This document shows, piece after piece, positions 12,830 to 24,300 of a stretch of DNA of 64,000 nt. Every line of letters begins with the position of its first letter. The first letter of the stretch is position 1. Origin of the DNA: Cricetomys ansorgei (taxonomy: Eukaryota > Chordata > Mammalia > Rodentia > Nesomyidae); contig JAMJFZ010001258.1 of NCBI GenBank assembly GCA_026225945.1, forward strand, positions 13,437,001 to 13,501,000. Direction: 5' to 3'. Under the pieces are notes generated by a model, which saw only the letters and a list, made by a program, of their open reading frames with translations, had not been told where the DNA came from and did no database searches. Both the position numbers and the translations under genes were made by a program.

Positions 12830-13480
12830 ACCACCCCGGGCCCTCAGCCTGGCCCAGACGCCCTCCCCTTACCTGCGGGGGCTCAGCCCTGACTGACAGG
12901 GGGCTGGGCAGCGCCTGGAGGAGCAGGAGCGCCATGCCACCCAGGAGCCTTCTCCTCTCCATCCCCCTCCTGCTCCTGCTCCTCCGCCACGGCGCCGCCA
13001 CCCCTCCTCCTCCTCCCTCTCGTCTTCCCTCTGCTTCCTTCTTCCCTTCTTTTCCTGTTTCGCTCTCCCCTCCCGCTTCCGGCTCGGCTCCACTCCGCCC
13101 CAGGCAAATGCCCTCCCAGCGGCGGAGGAGGGCTTCCAGCTCCCAGGCCTCATTGGCTCCTACCCTTCGTCCATTGGTCCAGACAGCTGTGTGTCAAGCT
13201 CGAGTCGCAGCCCACCTCGTGCTGGGCGATTCGGCCAATGAAAAGTGGGAGGAAGCCGGGCCATCTTGAACGCTGCGAGGCGTGCGAAGGTGCCGTGCGC
13301 CCCGCCCCCCGCCCCGCCCCCCGCTCGCCCCGCCCCGCCGAGAGTGGCGGAAGTGCCGGCGTGGGGACCGGGGCCTCCGGGTGCGTTGGAAGGGTGGCCG
13401 TGTGCAGCCATTTTGAGTGTGGCGGAAGTGTAGGTTCCCACTGTTAAGGGGTGGGAGGTGTGACTCCAAAGAGAAGGAGG
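12830..13480 (-). promoter_or_regulatory. WBP1L: WBP1L CpG-island promoter
   Basis: GC-rich, CpG-dense segment spanning the first WBP1L exon and extending upstream. Visible motifs: CCAAT boxes in minus orientation at 13152-13156 and 13173-13177, a plus-strand CCAAT at 13235-13239, YY1-like GCCATCTT at 13260-13267 and GCCATTTT at 13407-13414, two ETS-type CGGAAGTG cores at 13348-13355 and 13423-13430, and several C-rich GC boxes at 13300-13340. No TATA box, as usual for a housekeeping promoter. The exact start site cannot be fixed by eye. Confidence 0.75.
12873..12962 (-). CDS. WBP1L: WBP1L (WW domain-binding protein 1-like, OPAL1), first coding exon
   Basis: Thirty codons from ATG at 12962 to a CAG followed by a consensus GTAAGG donor, ending in phase 0. 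The peptide starts MERRRLLGGMALLLLQALPS and ends AEPPQ: a short arginine-rich N-terminus, then a leucine-rich hydrophobic run typical of a signal peptide or membrane anchor. From family knowledge this is the known N-terminus of WBP1L, a single-pass membrane protein whose cytoplasmic tail has PPxY motifs that bind WW-domain ubiquitin ligases and which has been linked to control of CXCR4. The start has G at -3 and +4. The frame stays open upstream, but only through a GTG at 13001, so the ATG is preferred. The rest of the protein is off the left edge. It is transcribed away from SFXN2, in tandem with it on the same strand. Confidence 0.9.
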
Positions 13481-13844
13481 ACAGCTATGGTCTACAGACC
13501 CGTGGTGCCCTCTGTATTAAAGTACAGGCAGTCCTGGCGTGGAGACCCCTTTCCGGTCTCACCCAAGCAGCAGCTTCGGTCCAGAATTCCCCATTAGGTA
13601 GTTCCTCTGTTTGAGACAGTGCTCTTGCCAGCCCAAGTTTCAAGGACAAAATTCTTAGGACTCTTCTCGGAAGCAGCTCTGACATCCACCGCTCGTTGTT
13701 GTATCTAAATGAAAATGGCTTTCCTGAGCCCTGCGGAGTAGAATAGCCAGTTCTCCAGCCTCTCAAATCCCAACCGCACACACCGTAACAACAGTACTAG
13801 TCCACACAAATCCAAGCATTACAATGTAGCGGCTTCACCTTGGA

Positions 13845-13935
13845 GAACACTTGTCCCACTGGGAGGGGGCTGTTCGACTCTGGTAAATGGCTTGCATGGG
13901 CAAGGCCCTGAGTTTAATCCCCAGTATGGGCCTAA
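13845..13935 (+). mobile_element. ID-type SINE
   Basis: GGCCCTGAGTTTAATCCCCA near the 3' end; the A box is degraded. Confidence 0.45.
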
Positions 13936-14187
13936 AGGGAAGGAGAAAGGGAAGAGATACAGGGAGGGAGAGAAAGGGTGTGAGGGGAGACTAGACTTTA
14001 ATTACTTACAAAATGTATTAGGTTAGTTTTTTGATACTGGTCTCCCCATGTTGTCCATTCTAGCCAGGAACGATGTAACTCAGGCTACCCTCAAAGTTGT
14101 AGCAAGTTTCCTGTCTCAGCTTCTCAAATGCTGTGATTCTGCCTCTGTCTTGATCTTGGTTTCTTTCCCAAGTGCTATAAAAGGTCA

Positions 14188-14322
14188 ACAGGCCTGGTGG
14201 TGGTGGTGGCGGTGGTGGTGCACACCTTTAGCCCCAACACTCGGGAGGCAGAGGCAGGTGGATCTCTGTGAGTTCCAGGCCAGCCTTGTCTAAAGAATGA
14301 GTTCCAGGACAGTCAGAGTTAT
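14188..14322 (+). mobile_element. B1 SINE with a GGT expansion
   Basis: GCCTGGTGGTGGTGGTGGCG, a (GGT)n expansion of the B1 5' end, then the normal body to GTTCCAGGACAGTCAGAGTT. Confidence 0.8.
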
Positions 14323-15204
14323 TGTCAATCTCTAATTTCTCCATCCGTCCTTCAAATCAAGCTCCTTAGAGAAGATTGAGTAGCAGGCAAGAGCTAAATT
14401 ATTTTCACAGCAGAGTGTCCCCTAATTCTGGCCAGGCTCGGTCACCATTAGGGAACTGTGGTAAACACAAGGGTTTCCATCATTTCCTCCTTACAGATGA
14501 AAGCTACTGGAAAAAGAAAACACAAAACCCTTCGCATATGGATCAGTAGTTCCCGTGTGATGAATACAAAGCCCTTGTATTCATCGTAACTGCCTTTCAA
14601 CAACCCACAGCCAACTCAAAGCAGTCCGATGGAACACCATCTGATGGAAGACAGCAATTCAACACTCACCTGACAGTGTTGTGGGATATTTCATACTCAT
14701 GGAAAATATTCCCGTAAGCGGTAAAAGTGGAAGGGCATTTTCTGATGCCTTGCAACAAGTAGGAGAACCACTTCCTACCTGCTAAACAATGGAGTGGCCA
14801 CCCAGTTCTCCATATGAATGGGCCATCCGTTAACCTTAAGGTAGATGAAGGTTAGGCTCCACTCATTTGTATATTGGAGGGCTGGGTGGAGACAGGGAGG
14901 ATTTGGAATGAAAAAGCACCTAGGGCTGGGGCAGGGAGGAGAAGAAAAAGGGAGAGAGAATCCAGAGGAGAGAATGGGGTGAGAAGCAATGGAGTGAGCT
15001 CTGCCTGAGCCGCCTGCTTATGGACCCAAGACTTCTCATGGCTTGTAATTAATAAATACCTTGGAAAAATCAACCATAGACATTTATTGACAATGAAGGT
15101 CACCTTGGGTTCCATCCCGGAACCTCAAAGGAGAAATCAAATCATCTCAAAATGCCCCTAACCATGACATACTCTTGATGTTTTCAAAAGAAAGATTATC
15201 TGAG

Positions 15205-15362
15205 CCAGGTGGTAGTGGCGCATGCCTTTAATCCCAGACACTCCCGAGGCAGAGACTGGCAGATCTTTGAGTTTGGGGCCAGCCTGGTCTACAGAATGAG
15301 TTCCAGGACAGCCAAGGCTACATAGAGACCTGTCTCAAACAAACAGAAAACCCAAACAACAC
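15205..15362 (+). mobile_element. B1 SINE
   Basis: AGCCAGGTGGTAGTGGCGCA through AGACCTGTCTCAAACAAACA. Confidence 0.9.
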
Positions 15363-15589
15363 AAAAATTATGTGTGAGAACAGGTATGCCAAGAGGCTTA
15401 AAGATTTGGTAGGCTAAGGGAAGGCTACTGCTTAACAGAGAATACAGTGAGAAAGTTTTCTCAAGTTTTATGGGTTTTTTTTTTTTTTTTTCCTGTTTGT
15501 CTTTGGCATAGAAAAGCTGAATCCAGGTCTCCCGTCTTTAAAAATCTGGCTAAAAAACATACTTTTGATTGACAACGATGTCTAATATA

Positions 15590-15780
15590 TGCAAATCTGG
15601 ACAGCAAATCAATGAGGGGTTGGGAGGGATGGGAGTACGAGAGACAGGGGAATGTCCACTAATGGACTGGGGGTTTCTTCGAGAGATAACAAAAGTGTTC
15701 TGAATTACAGTAGTGACCAACTAGACAAGTTTGTGACTAGATCGAAAATTACTAAGTCATACAATTCAGAAGGATGGATT
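15590..15780 (+). mobile_element. Old L1 3'UTR remnant
   Basis: TGGACTGGGGGTTTCTTCGA and AAAGTGTTCTGAATTACAGT resemble the L1M 3' end; heavily diverged. Confidence 0.5.
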
Positions 15781-16089
15781 TGGCTGGGCTTGGAGGAACA
15801 TGGCTGTAATCACAATCTGTGGTGAAAGTAAGAGTCCAGGATAGCCTGGGTTCCATCAAAAAGAAAACATCAATTTCATGGTATGTGAGCTACATTTTAC
15901 TTTTTTTAAGTGGGTGTGGGGTTAAAGTGCAGCTGGGACTTTAGCATCATCTCCTTCAGTGCAACTGCATGGTGTCAGATCAACACAACCAGTGTCCCCA
16001 GGAAATGGGTGCATACACACACTCTCAGGCTCCACCTCAGACCTCCAGAATTGGAAACTGATCTTCAGGTGACCCTGGTATACATTTCC

Positions 16090-16218
16090 CCTTTGAGGCA
16101 GGGTCTCTCTACATAGCTCTGCTGACCTGGAATGCACTAGGTAGAAGAAGCAGGGATGCCTCAAACTCATGAGGATCCACCTGGCTCTGCTTCTCAAGTC
16201 CTGGAATTAAAAGTCTGC
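16090..16218 (-). mobile_element. B1 SINE
   Basis: TTGAGGCAGGGTCTCTCTAC through CAAGTCCTGGAATTAAAAGT. Confidence 0.75.
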
Positions 16219-16804
16219 CCTGCTGGGCCTACTCTACATTCCTAAGAGCCACAGCTACAGGGTAGGAGAAACTTACATCAAAACTCTATGACACAGAGTC
16301 CCTACTGCATATACTAGTTTTCTCTTTTTAGAATCCTTTAAGAGATATAAAACCATTTTTAGTTCCCAAGTGCACAAAAAACAGAAAGCAGATGAATTTA
16401 GCTGTGTTGTGGCTCACTGATTGCAGCCCTAAGGCAACGCATATCCCATTCTGGGAGACCCGTGGAGCATCAGCACAGGTGGGTAAATTCTTCTCCCTTA
16501 TCAGGGAAATGAACAATGGTTACCAGCATCAGACAGGTTCCCTGAGAGCTGTGACTTCCTCTGACGTGCCAAGGCCAATTTCAGACCATAGATCCTGCTT
16601 TCCATCAGGAGTAGTAGCTTGATTTGCAGACAATGTTTCGTGTTCTTTCAAATCTTTTATTAGTTCATAATGACAGTGTTTGAACATAATCAGCAAATGT
16701 GACCAGACAAAACTCATATATGCACTGACCCCAGGTAAGCCAGTGCCCATGGTGCTCCAGGAACAAGACAGGAAACAAATGGCTGTTCTGCTGTGTTCTC
16801 TTAG

Positions 16805-17225
16805 GGCTCTTTGGTCCCGGTTGATTTCCTCTCCTAGGTGTCCGAGTACAGCTTCCCCAACCTATCGGCACTCACCAGTCTTTCTCTGGTATTTAACCTA
16901 ATGGGCTCAGGAAGGGAGGCCACCAGGAAACCATTATGAGGGGACTTACATTGTAAAACAGAGAAGGCAACGAGAGAAGAGACTTCTCTTAGCACAAAGG
17001 TCCCAGAAATAGATCTAGACATGATTTTAAGACAGCATAAAGTCATTATCAAAGGAACAGGACTTGACGCCCCACAGAACTAGTGAAATGGCTGTTCAGC
17101 CACACTTAAGGCTCTTTGGTCCTGGTTGATGTCTGCTCAGAGGTGTCCAAACACAGCTTCCTTCCTACCAGGACACACCAGCCTCTCCTTGGTTTCTGAC
17201 CTAATGGGCTGAGGAAAGGGGCTAT
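16805..17225. repeat. Local duplication, two about 120-bp copies 305 bp apart
   Basis: GGCTCTTTGGTCCYGGTTGA starts at 16805 and again at 17110. Both copies go on through AGGTGTCC, ACAGCTTCC and ACCTAATGGGCT(C/G)AGGAA. They lie in the SFXN2 3' flank or 3'UTR. Confidence 0.8.
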
Positions 17226-17260
17226 TTGTCCAGTTTTTGTTTTTGTTTTTGGTCCTTTTT

Positions 17261-17266
17261 TTTATT
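17261..17266 (-). terminator. SFXN2: Candidate SFXN2 polyadenylation signal
   Basis: An AATAAA hexamer on the minus strand about 1.0 kb after the SFXN2 stop codon. The context is T-rich and other hexamers exist further left (near 16655), so it is only a candidate. Confidence 0.25.
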
Positions 17267-17401
17267 GCAAATAACTCTAAGTGCCTGAAAAACTCAAGTC
17301 TAGAATATTCCCAAGGAGGCACCCCAGTCAGGACACCATGGGAAAGGGTAGAGGTGAGTCCTCAAGGGGATACAGGCTGGTCCCTCTTCTTTTCCTGAAT
17401 A

Positions 17402-17592
17402 GAGAGCTGGAGAGATGGCTCAGCAGTTAAGAGTGGTAGATGCTCTTCCAGAGAAACAGGGTTTGATTTCCAGCACCCACATGATGGCTCAGTTTCAGAG
17501 GACCTGACACCCTCTTCAGACCTCTGTGGGCACTGCATGCAGAGAGAGATCCAGGAGGGTAAAGCACCCATACACGTAAAATAAAAATAAAA
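17402..17592 (+). mobile_element. B2 SINE
   Basis: GAGCTGGAGAGATGGCTCAG through a ACGTAAAATAAAAATAAAAT tail. Confidence 0.9.
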
Positions 17593-17857
17593 TGACAGAA
17601 AGCTTTTCAAGAATCACGCAGGTCAACATTTCCCTTGCTCGGGAAGGAGGAAGGGGGAGGAGGAAGGATTTAATGCATCTCTGCCCCTGGGACTTGCCCC
17701 AGTCCTGACTGGAAAAGAATCACAGGTTTTCTAACTACTCCAAACGGTGTATCTCCCAGATACCAGCAGCTTCTGCTGTGAAGGCCTCAGCTTTTGGTCC
17801 CAAGGGACAGGAGTCAAGGACAAAGCAGACAGAATACCTTTGTCCTTACTCCCTCCC

Positions 17858-18050
17858 CCACTTTTTTTGAGACACTGTCTCTAACTCAGGCTAGAGCCTC
17901 CCATGTAGCTAAGGTTGACTTTGAACTTCTAATCCTCCTGTTTCTACCTCCCAAGTACAGGATCACAAGCATATACAACCATGCCTGAAATTACAGGGTG
18001 CGAAGGACTGAATCCAGGGCTTTGAGAATGTGACACGTCCAATCCCCTGG
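17858..18050 (-). mobile_element. B4-type SINE (ID-B1 fusion)
   Basis: TTTGAGACACTGTCTCTAAC, then CCTCCCAAGTACAGGATCAC, then ID-like GACTGAATCCAGGGCTTTGA. Confidence 0.65.
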
Positions 18051-18267
18051 ATCCCCTTTTGAATTTTTGTCTCCTGGAGCCCAATATTCTAGGTGCTTAT
18101 ATAGAAACAGGAGCTGTCTCCCCACCCACCCACCCACTCTATTTCCCAATCCAGCCTAGCTTTCAGATCTTATTGCAAAGAGGAATGTGGACACTGGTAT
18201 GTGCACAGCTGCCAGGGAAAAGCTGGTCCACACAGGGTACAGATTGGTCCTTGCAGACATGGAGCAC

Positions 18268-18367
18268 TCAGAGACCCTTGTTAAAGTAGGCAGAGAGGAC
18301 TTGTTCTCCATACTTGGCCTTGATGGTGTCCCGCAGCTCTGGTTCTAGATAGGAAACTGGTAATTCG
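18268..18367 (-). CDS. SFXN2: SFXN2 last coding exon
   Basis: 100 nt after a TTTCAG acceptor. The first base completes a Cys codon, then [20 protein letters not shown], then a tail ending FNKGL and a TGA at 18270-18268. The C-terminal YFNKGL is characteristic of SFXN2. Confidence 0.95.
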
Positions 18368-21301
18368 CTGAAAAGAAAACCAGAAGGGAATTATTAAGAT
18401 GCTACTACCCAAGACAACCAGCAATTTACCCTGAGAAGAAAGCCCACTCCAAGTGTCACCTCAGCACTAACTGTCAACCTGACTCAACCTAGGATCACCT
18501 AGAAACAAGCCTCAGCTGAGTAGCTGTCTTTATCAGGTTGTTCTGTGGGCATGTCTGTGAGGAACTGTCTTGACTAATGAGAGCAGCGGGCTCACTGTGG
18601 GTAGCACCATCCCCTGCGCAGGTGGCCTTGGCCTTGGGCTTAGAAGAAAACTAAGCATGAGCCTTTGTGAACAAGCCAGCAAGCACCATGCTTCCGTGGC
18701 TTCTGCTTCAAGCTCCTGTTTGAGTTCCTTCCCTGACACAGGTGCACAAGCCAAATAAATCCTTCCTCCCTGAGGGACTCTGTCTCCCTGAAAGAGATTC
18801 CACGCAGTTCTGCGGGATGAGACCAGGTCTGCGAGAGGTGCACATCCTTGGCCCGCTAGACTTTGTTCCACTCGGGACCCTGACGACAGGCTTAAGGGAG
18901 AACTGGGTCTCTTTGTTCCTCTTCCCAGTGTAGTCACACTGCATGATTTTTTTTTCTGCTTTCCACCAAAACAAAAAAACAAAAACAGTAACAATAACAA
19001 ACAGATCTAGAGAGATGGCTTCTAGGCGATGCCAGTTCAAATCCCAGCACCCACATCAGGTAGCTCAAATCTGTCTGTAACTCCAGCTTTCAGGGACCCA
19101 AGGCCCTCTTTGGGCCCTTGTGAACACCAGGACACACAGAGACAAATGCACCTAAGTAAAATAAATAAGGAAACAAATCTCCTTCCCTCCATTGCTCTTA
19201 GTCATGGTGCTTGTCACAGCAACAGAATACTAGCACAGAACCCTTTCTGATTTTTAAACTATTCCCCCCTTTTGTGGGTGTGCATGCGTGTGCATGTGTG
19301 TATGTATGTGCACATGTGTATGTGTGTGCACGTGCATGTGTGCACGTGTATGCATGCACGCATGTGCATGTGTGTACCTGTGTAGATGTGTGTGCACATG
19401 TGCACATATGTACATGTGTATGTGTGTGCACGTGCATGTGTGTGCATGTGTATGTGTGCACATGTGTATGTGTGCGCACGTGCATGTGTGTGCACATGTG
19501 TATATGTGTGCATGTGTATGTGTGCGCACGTGTGTATGAAGGCCAGAGATTAACATCATGTGTCTTCCTCAGTCTCCTCTATTTTAATTTCTTGGGTCAG
19601 GGTCTCTTACTGAACCTGAAACTCAGCAATGCAGCTAGGCTGGCCAGCCAGTGAGCTTCGGGGATCTGCCTGTCTACGCCCCGACGCTGGGACTCCAGCA
19701 TTCATCACCACACTCAGCTGTTTTCACATGGGTTCTGGGGATCTAACTCGGACCCTAGGGCTTGCATGGCAAAAACTTTACCAACTGAGCCATCTCCCCA
19801 GATCTTAAGTTTTCTGAGACAGGGTTGTAAAGAAAAAAAAATTTTAATTGCTTTTGTTTGTTAGGGTCTATGTATCCCAGGCTGACCTGGGAACTCTTGA
19901 ACTCTTGACCCTCTTGCTCAGAACCCAGGGGGTGACCGGCCAATGAACACATACAGAGGGTGGGGAAACTGCCACTATCTCGGTCATACGCAGGCTACAC
20001 CTGTTTCCTGGAACCGGCCTGCAGCTGATCCCAGGCTGACCCCAGGCTGACACCCCTTCCCCATCCTCTCGTCCCACCCTCCCTTCCAGGAATCACAGAG
20101 GAAGCCGAGAGGAAAGCCCATGCACAGACTCAAACACAAGCCAGAATTCAACTTTAAAGACCACATCCAGCCAGAAGTGATCTTCCTAACACTCAGTCAG
20201 CAGGGCAGGAAGTCTCCCATAGTCCCCTGCCATCTCTCTAAGGCACAGGGTGGGAGCAACTCTCACTCCTGGCTTCCGACCTCACCCCTCAGAGACCTGG
20301 CTGATGTGCAATTCACCTAGCTTTAAAAGGCCAGAATTTAGGTGGACAGGCACTTGTCCTTAGAAACATCTACTTTCCGTTCCTCTCTCTCAGTGAGTTG
20401 GTCGGGGAGCAGTACCAGAGTGTTTGATAAAACAAAGCAAGCCACAGATGGCTGATACCATTCCTGAGGGAAGAGCCCACACGCCACTGGCACCATGAAG
20501 AGGAGGCTGTAAGAAAGGAGAGGAGTATTAGGGGCACTGCCCTGTGGGCCTGACCACACCCTGTCCCCCGAGCTACACACCCGGCCTGCCTAGCTCCTGC
20601 CCTTCTCTGCTCCTGCTCCCGGATTTAAGACAGGAGCTGGCTGCCTCGAGGATGATCTTTAACTACCCATCTTCCTGCTCCTATCTCTGCTGGGATGACA
20701 TTCCTGTGTGTACCACCCCAGTTGGGAACTGAACCTGGGGCCTTGTGCATATCAGGCAAGCGCTCTACCACTGAGCTATCATCCAGAAAACTCATCTTGA
20801 CTTGGTGATAAGAGTCTGTGCCTCCCACCCCCAAACTGCAACCTCCACTTCTCGCCAGTATTCAAACCGTCGAAGAAAACAACAAACACAAGTAAACAGC
20901 AGACTCCGAAGTCACAGGCGCTGTGCCACGCAGGGACAGGATCGTCACCAGGAAGGGAGAACTGGTGATACCTGGCCAATGGCAAGCTCCTAAGAGCACT
21001 GGCATGACACGCCATCTTCCCTGTATGTGAGGCTGGAACGTCTGACAGCCCCAACAAACCCTCGGCTCCTCATTCTCCTCTTCCCTAAAACTGTTCTAGA
21101 CCGAGGGAGAGAGGACCCTGGGGAGAGCTCTAGCTCAGCCACCTGGGTGCTAGGACGTGATGGGGCCACTCTGCTCAGCCTGGCTACTCTGAAGACAGAT
21201 GACCCAGCCAGCAAAGAACCCAAACCATCAAAACAGCATACTCACAAGCACCCACACAGCAAGACCTGCAACGGAGCATGCAGCACTTGGATTTTCTGAA
21301 A

Positions 21302-21340
<39 letters not shown>

Positions 21341-24300
21341 GCAAACCCACACGGGACTTAGATGCTCACAGCAGACCCTGCATCCATCCCACCAACCAGA
21401 AGCCAGAGGATGGGCCCCGCTGCCCCCAAGGAGGGAAGGGGGATTCCCCCAGCAATCTGTAGACAAGATGAGGAAACACGTTGATATCTGAGGGAGGCCA
21501 GTAGAGACTGGTACGTGCTCTCCTTGAGTAAAACTGGGTGGTGGCTACTGGGAAGGAGGGGAGGGCCAGAATCCCAGGTAGTTTCTGGGGAATCTAGGCA
21601 GGGACAACCTACCTACCTTCATCAGAGGCAGTCTCTCCAGCCTCTCCATGATGACCGGTAACAAGACTGGAAGAGGAAGAGTGGCTGAGAGAAGGAATGG
21701 CAGGCTGTTCCCAAGAACCACTCCTGCTGCCAGGTCACAGACCCAGAGGTCACCCTCTCCCCGGAATTCTAGAAAAAACTTGCCATTGGGAGACAAACAG
21801 AGATTGCATAGGCACTGCTACCTGGACGCCCTCCCCCAGGTCCCAGAGAAAGGATGCTTCCCGGAAATGTGTTCACCAGCAACACACATCACTGGACCCT
21901 AGCCCTTCTCAGAGTGAAAAACATGTTGCAGGCTTGTGCAAACAAATTTCGTATCTGACTCTGCAATACGCCCCGCTGGAGACCAGGGCAGGCCACCGCC
22001 TCTACCACTGTCTCCCAGGCACCTCCCAGCTAATAGTGGATATTAGCTAAATGAACTTAACTTTCTCCCCACGTCAGATGAACTGATATCCTGAGAACAT
22101 GTGTGGTTCCTCTGGGCTTTCAGAGCTCCAGAAACCGGCTTGAGAAGGTGCCCGCCTCCCACTTGAAAGCTGAGGTAACTGAGGATCCTACCAGGTATTC
22201 AAGGGTTTCTCCCAAAATAGGCGTTCCCCATCTTACTCATGCCAGGGGCTGCCATTGTGATCCGAGAGATAACCACTTGGGTGATGCCCACAGCCGCAGC
22301 TCTCTGAGGGCAGAGAAGACTTGTCAGGAAGACTCATCCAGCGTGCATGGAAACAAGGCAGGGTCATGGCCATGCCTGAGCAGGTAAAGGGGATGGGATG
22401 GACCCGCCAGGAGCCAAGTGTCCTCACCCGGCCCTCCCACCTGCAACGATGCAGGAAGCCTGTTCTGAACAACGAAGTGTGGGAGAATTTAAGAGAAAAA
22501 GAGGACGAGCCCAGGAAAAGGTCTTCTGGAACCCACAGTAGCACCAGGGCCGCGCATGAGATCAGCCAGGAGGAAATGGGGTTTGAGGGGGGACGCTCTC
22601 CTCTGCTCACCCGGGAACGGCCAAGCTCGTTCTGGTTCTGGTCCTTCACACAGATGCCCTGGATGAGTTCCCTAAACAGAAACCGAAGTTCTGGACTTTT
22701 GGAAGTAGGTGCCGGGAATCCGCCCGGCATGTGACACGTTGGGTCGCCAGTGCTCTAGGAAGCCCCTCCTGCGACGGCCTTCAGCCTCCCGTCTTCATCC
22801 AGTGAATGGGGTGATTCAGAGCAGTGGCCAAGAAAGCCTGCTCTGGATCCACACTCCCTGGGTGGACCCCTGAAGCTGCAGGTCAGATGTGTGACCTCAA
22901 GAGTGACCTTTAACCCTTAAAACCCTCTAAAGTCTTAGTTTTCCTCTGGGTGGAAAATGGGGATAATCCTGGCACCCACTTCATGAAACCTAATGAGGCT
23001 TAGATGAGCTACTGACCAAGTTCTGAGTCCAGAGCCTGACTTAGTAAACACTGCCCAAACAGCATTCTGTTCTTGGACAAACTCTTGACATCCCTCAATT
23101 AGAGACCAGGCAGGTAGCCATGCTCATTCATCTGCTTGGAAAGCTAGGCAGAGAAAGGAAAGCAGATGGAGAGATGTACACACGTGACATTCTGCAAGCT
23201 CTTTCTACAGGGGCCATAGTGGTAAACTTCCATTTGGCAACAAAATGTGGCTATCGATTTGGACAATGGTGGCAACTGCATCAAAGCTAACCAGTCCTCT
23301 TGTCAGTTATATTCTAGAAAAAGACAAAAAGAAAAAGAAAGACAAACAGAAACTGGGCTGGGGATACAGCTCGGCAGTCATCCTTGGCTAGCATGAATAA
23401 GTTTCTGGGCTCCATACCCAGCATGGCAAAGAGGAAAAAAAAAAAAGAAGAAGCAGCCATTACATAGCCCACAACTGTAATCCCAGCGCTCCAGAGGCAG
23501 AGGCAGGAGATCAATGCAAGCTCAAGGCCAGCCTGTCCTACACAATGTGCTCCAGGCCAACCAGGACTATACATTGAGACCCTGTTTCAAAAAACAAAAA
23601 TAGCCCTGGCCTAGAGGTTAAGAGCACATACTGCTCATGCAAAGGACCCGAACTTGGTTCCCAACACTCACATCAGGTGGCTCACAACTGCCCAAAACCC
23701 CAGATCTGTAGGCACTTGCACATACCCACACATATAATTAAAATTAAGACCTTTAGCCAGGTTGGTGGCACACACCTTTAATCCCAGCACTTGGGAGGCA
23801 GAGGCAGGTGGATCTCTGTAAATGCAGGCCAAATTGACCATACAGTAAGCTCCCAGGTCAGCCAAGGATACAGTTTTAGTCCCTGTCTCAAAATAAAACA
23901 AACAAATTCTAAAAAGAAGAAGGAGAAGGAGAAGAAGAGACAAAAGCAGCAAGACAGTTGATTCCTGCTGAGAAGCTCAGGGTCGGTCTCCTGGGACACA
24001 GCCACCCACTTCCCTGGCTTCTCTGAAAGCATCTGGATTCTGTCCCAGGGTTAGATGCTCCATTCTGCCACATTTCCTCCAGTAAGCCATCCTAGGAGTT
24101 TGGGAAGGAGGCAGAGTCACAGCTCTGACAGTCTTTCACTTGGGCAGGAGCTAAGCTAAGGATGCAGCTTTAGGGACAGAGAGTGCACGTGCCTAGCATT
24201 TTAATCTGCAGTACTACCAAAAAATTAAATAAATAGAATAAAAGTAAAAAGACTGCCCGTGGGTCCCTGCTACCTCCTCATTCAACACTCGTTACACTAA

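Larger units (their letters stand above)
1..12872 (-). other. WBP1L: WBP1L intron 1 (5' part, runs off the left edge)
   Basis: This is everything downstream, on the minus strand, of the splice donor that ends WBP1L coding exon 1. I looked for the next WBP1L exon (cysteine-rich segment followed by a membrane span) and saw no frame with that character, so it is probably left of the window. The stretch holds SINEs, old L1 and MIR remnants, simple repeats and one minisatellite, listed separately. Positions 8460-9270, 10130-11260 and 11650-12480 show nothing I can name. Confidence 0.75.
13481..18267. other. Intergenic region and SFXN2 3' flank or 3'UTR
   Basis: The stretch between the WBP1L promoter and the SFXN2 stop codon. 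It holds B1, B2, ID and B4 SINEs, an L1 3' remnant and a locally duplicated segment, each listed separately. Part of 16600-18267 is probably SFXN2 3'UTR. No coding exon recognised. Positions 14340-15180 and 16215-16790 show nothing I can name. Confidence 0.7.

Noticed and set aside
12963..13001. N-terminal extension of WBP1L from an upstream in-frame codon
   Set aside because: The upstream codon is GTG, and the ATG at 12962 gives the known WBP1L N-terminus in a good context.
12869..13469. Arg-, Pro- and Gly-rich open frames on both strands
   Set aside because: Stop-poor shadows of the CpG island around WBP1L exon 1, without domain character.
19198..19654. Cys- and Val-rich or His- and Thr-rich open frames on both strands
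   Set aside because: Produced by the (TG)n array; alternating dinucleotides keep every frame open.
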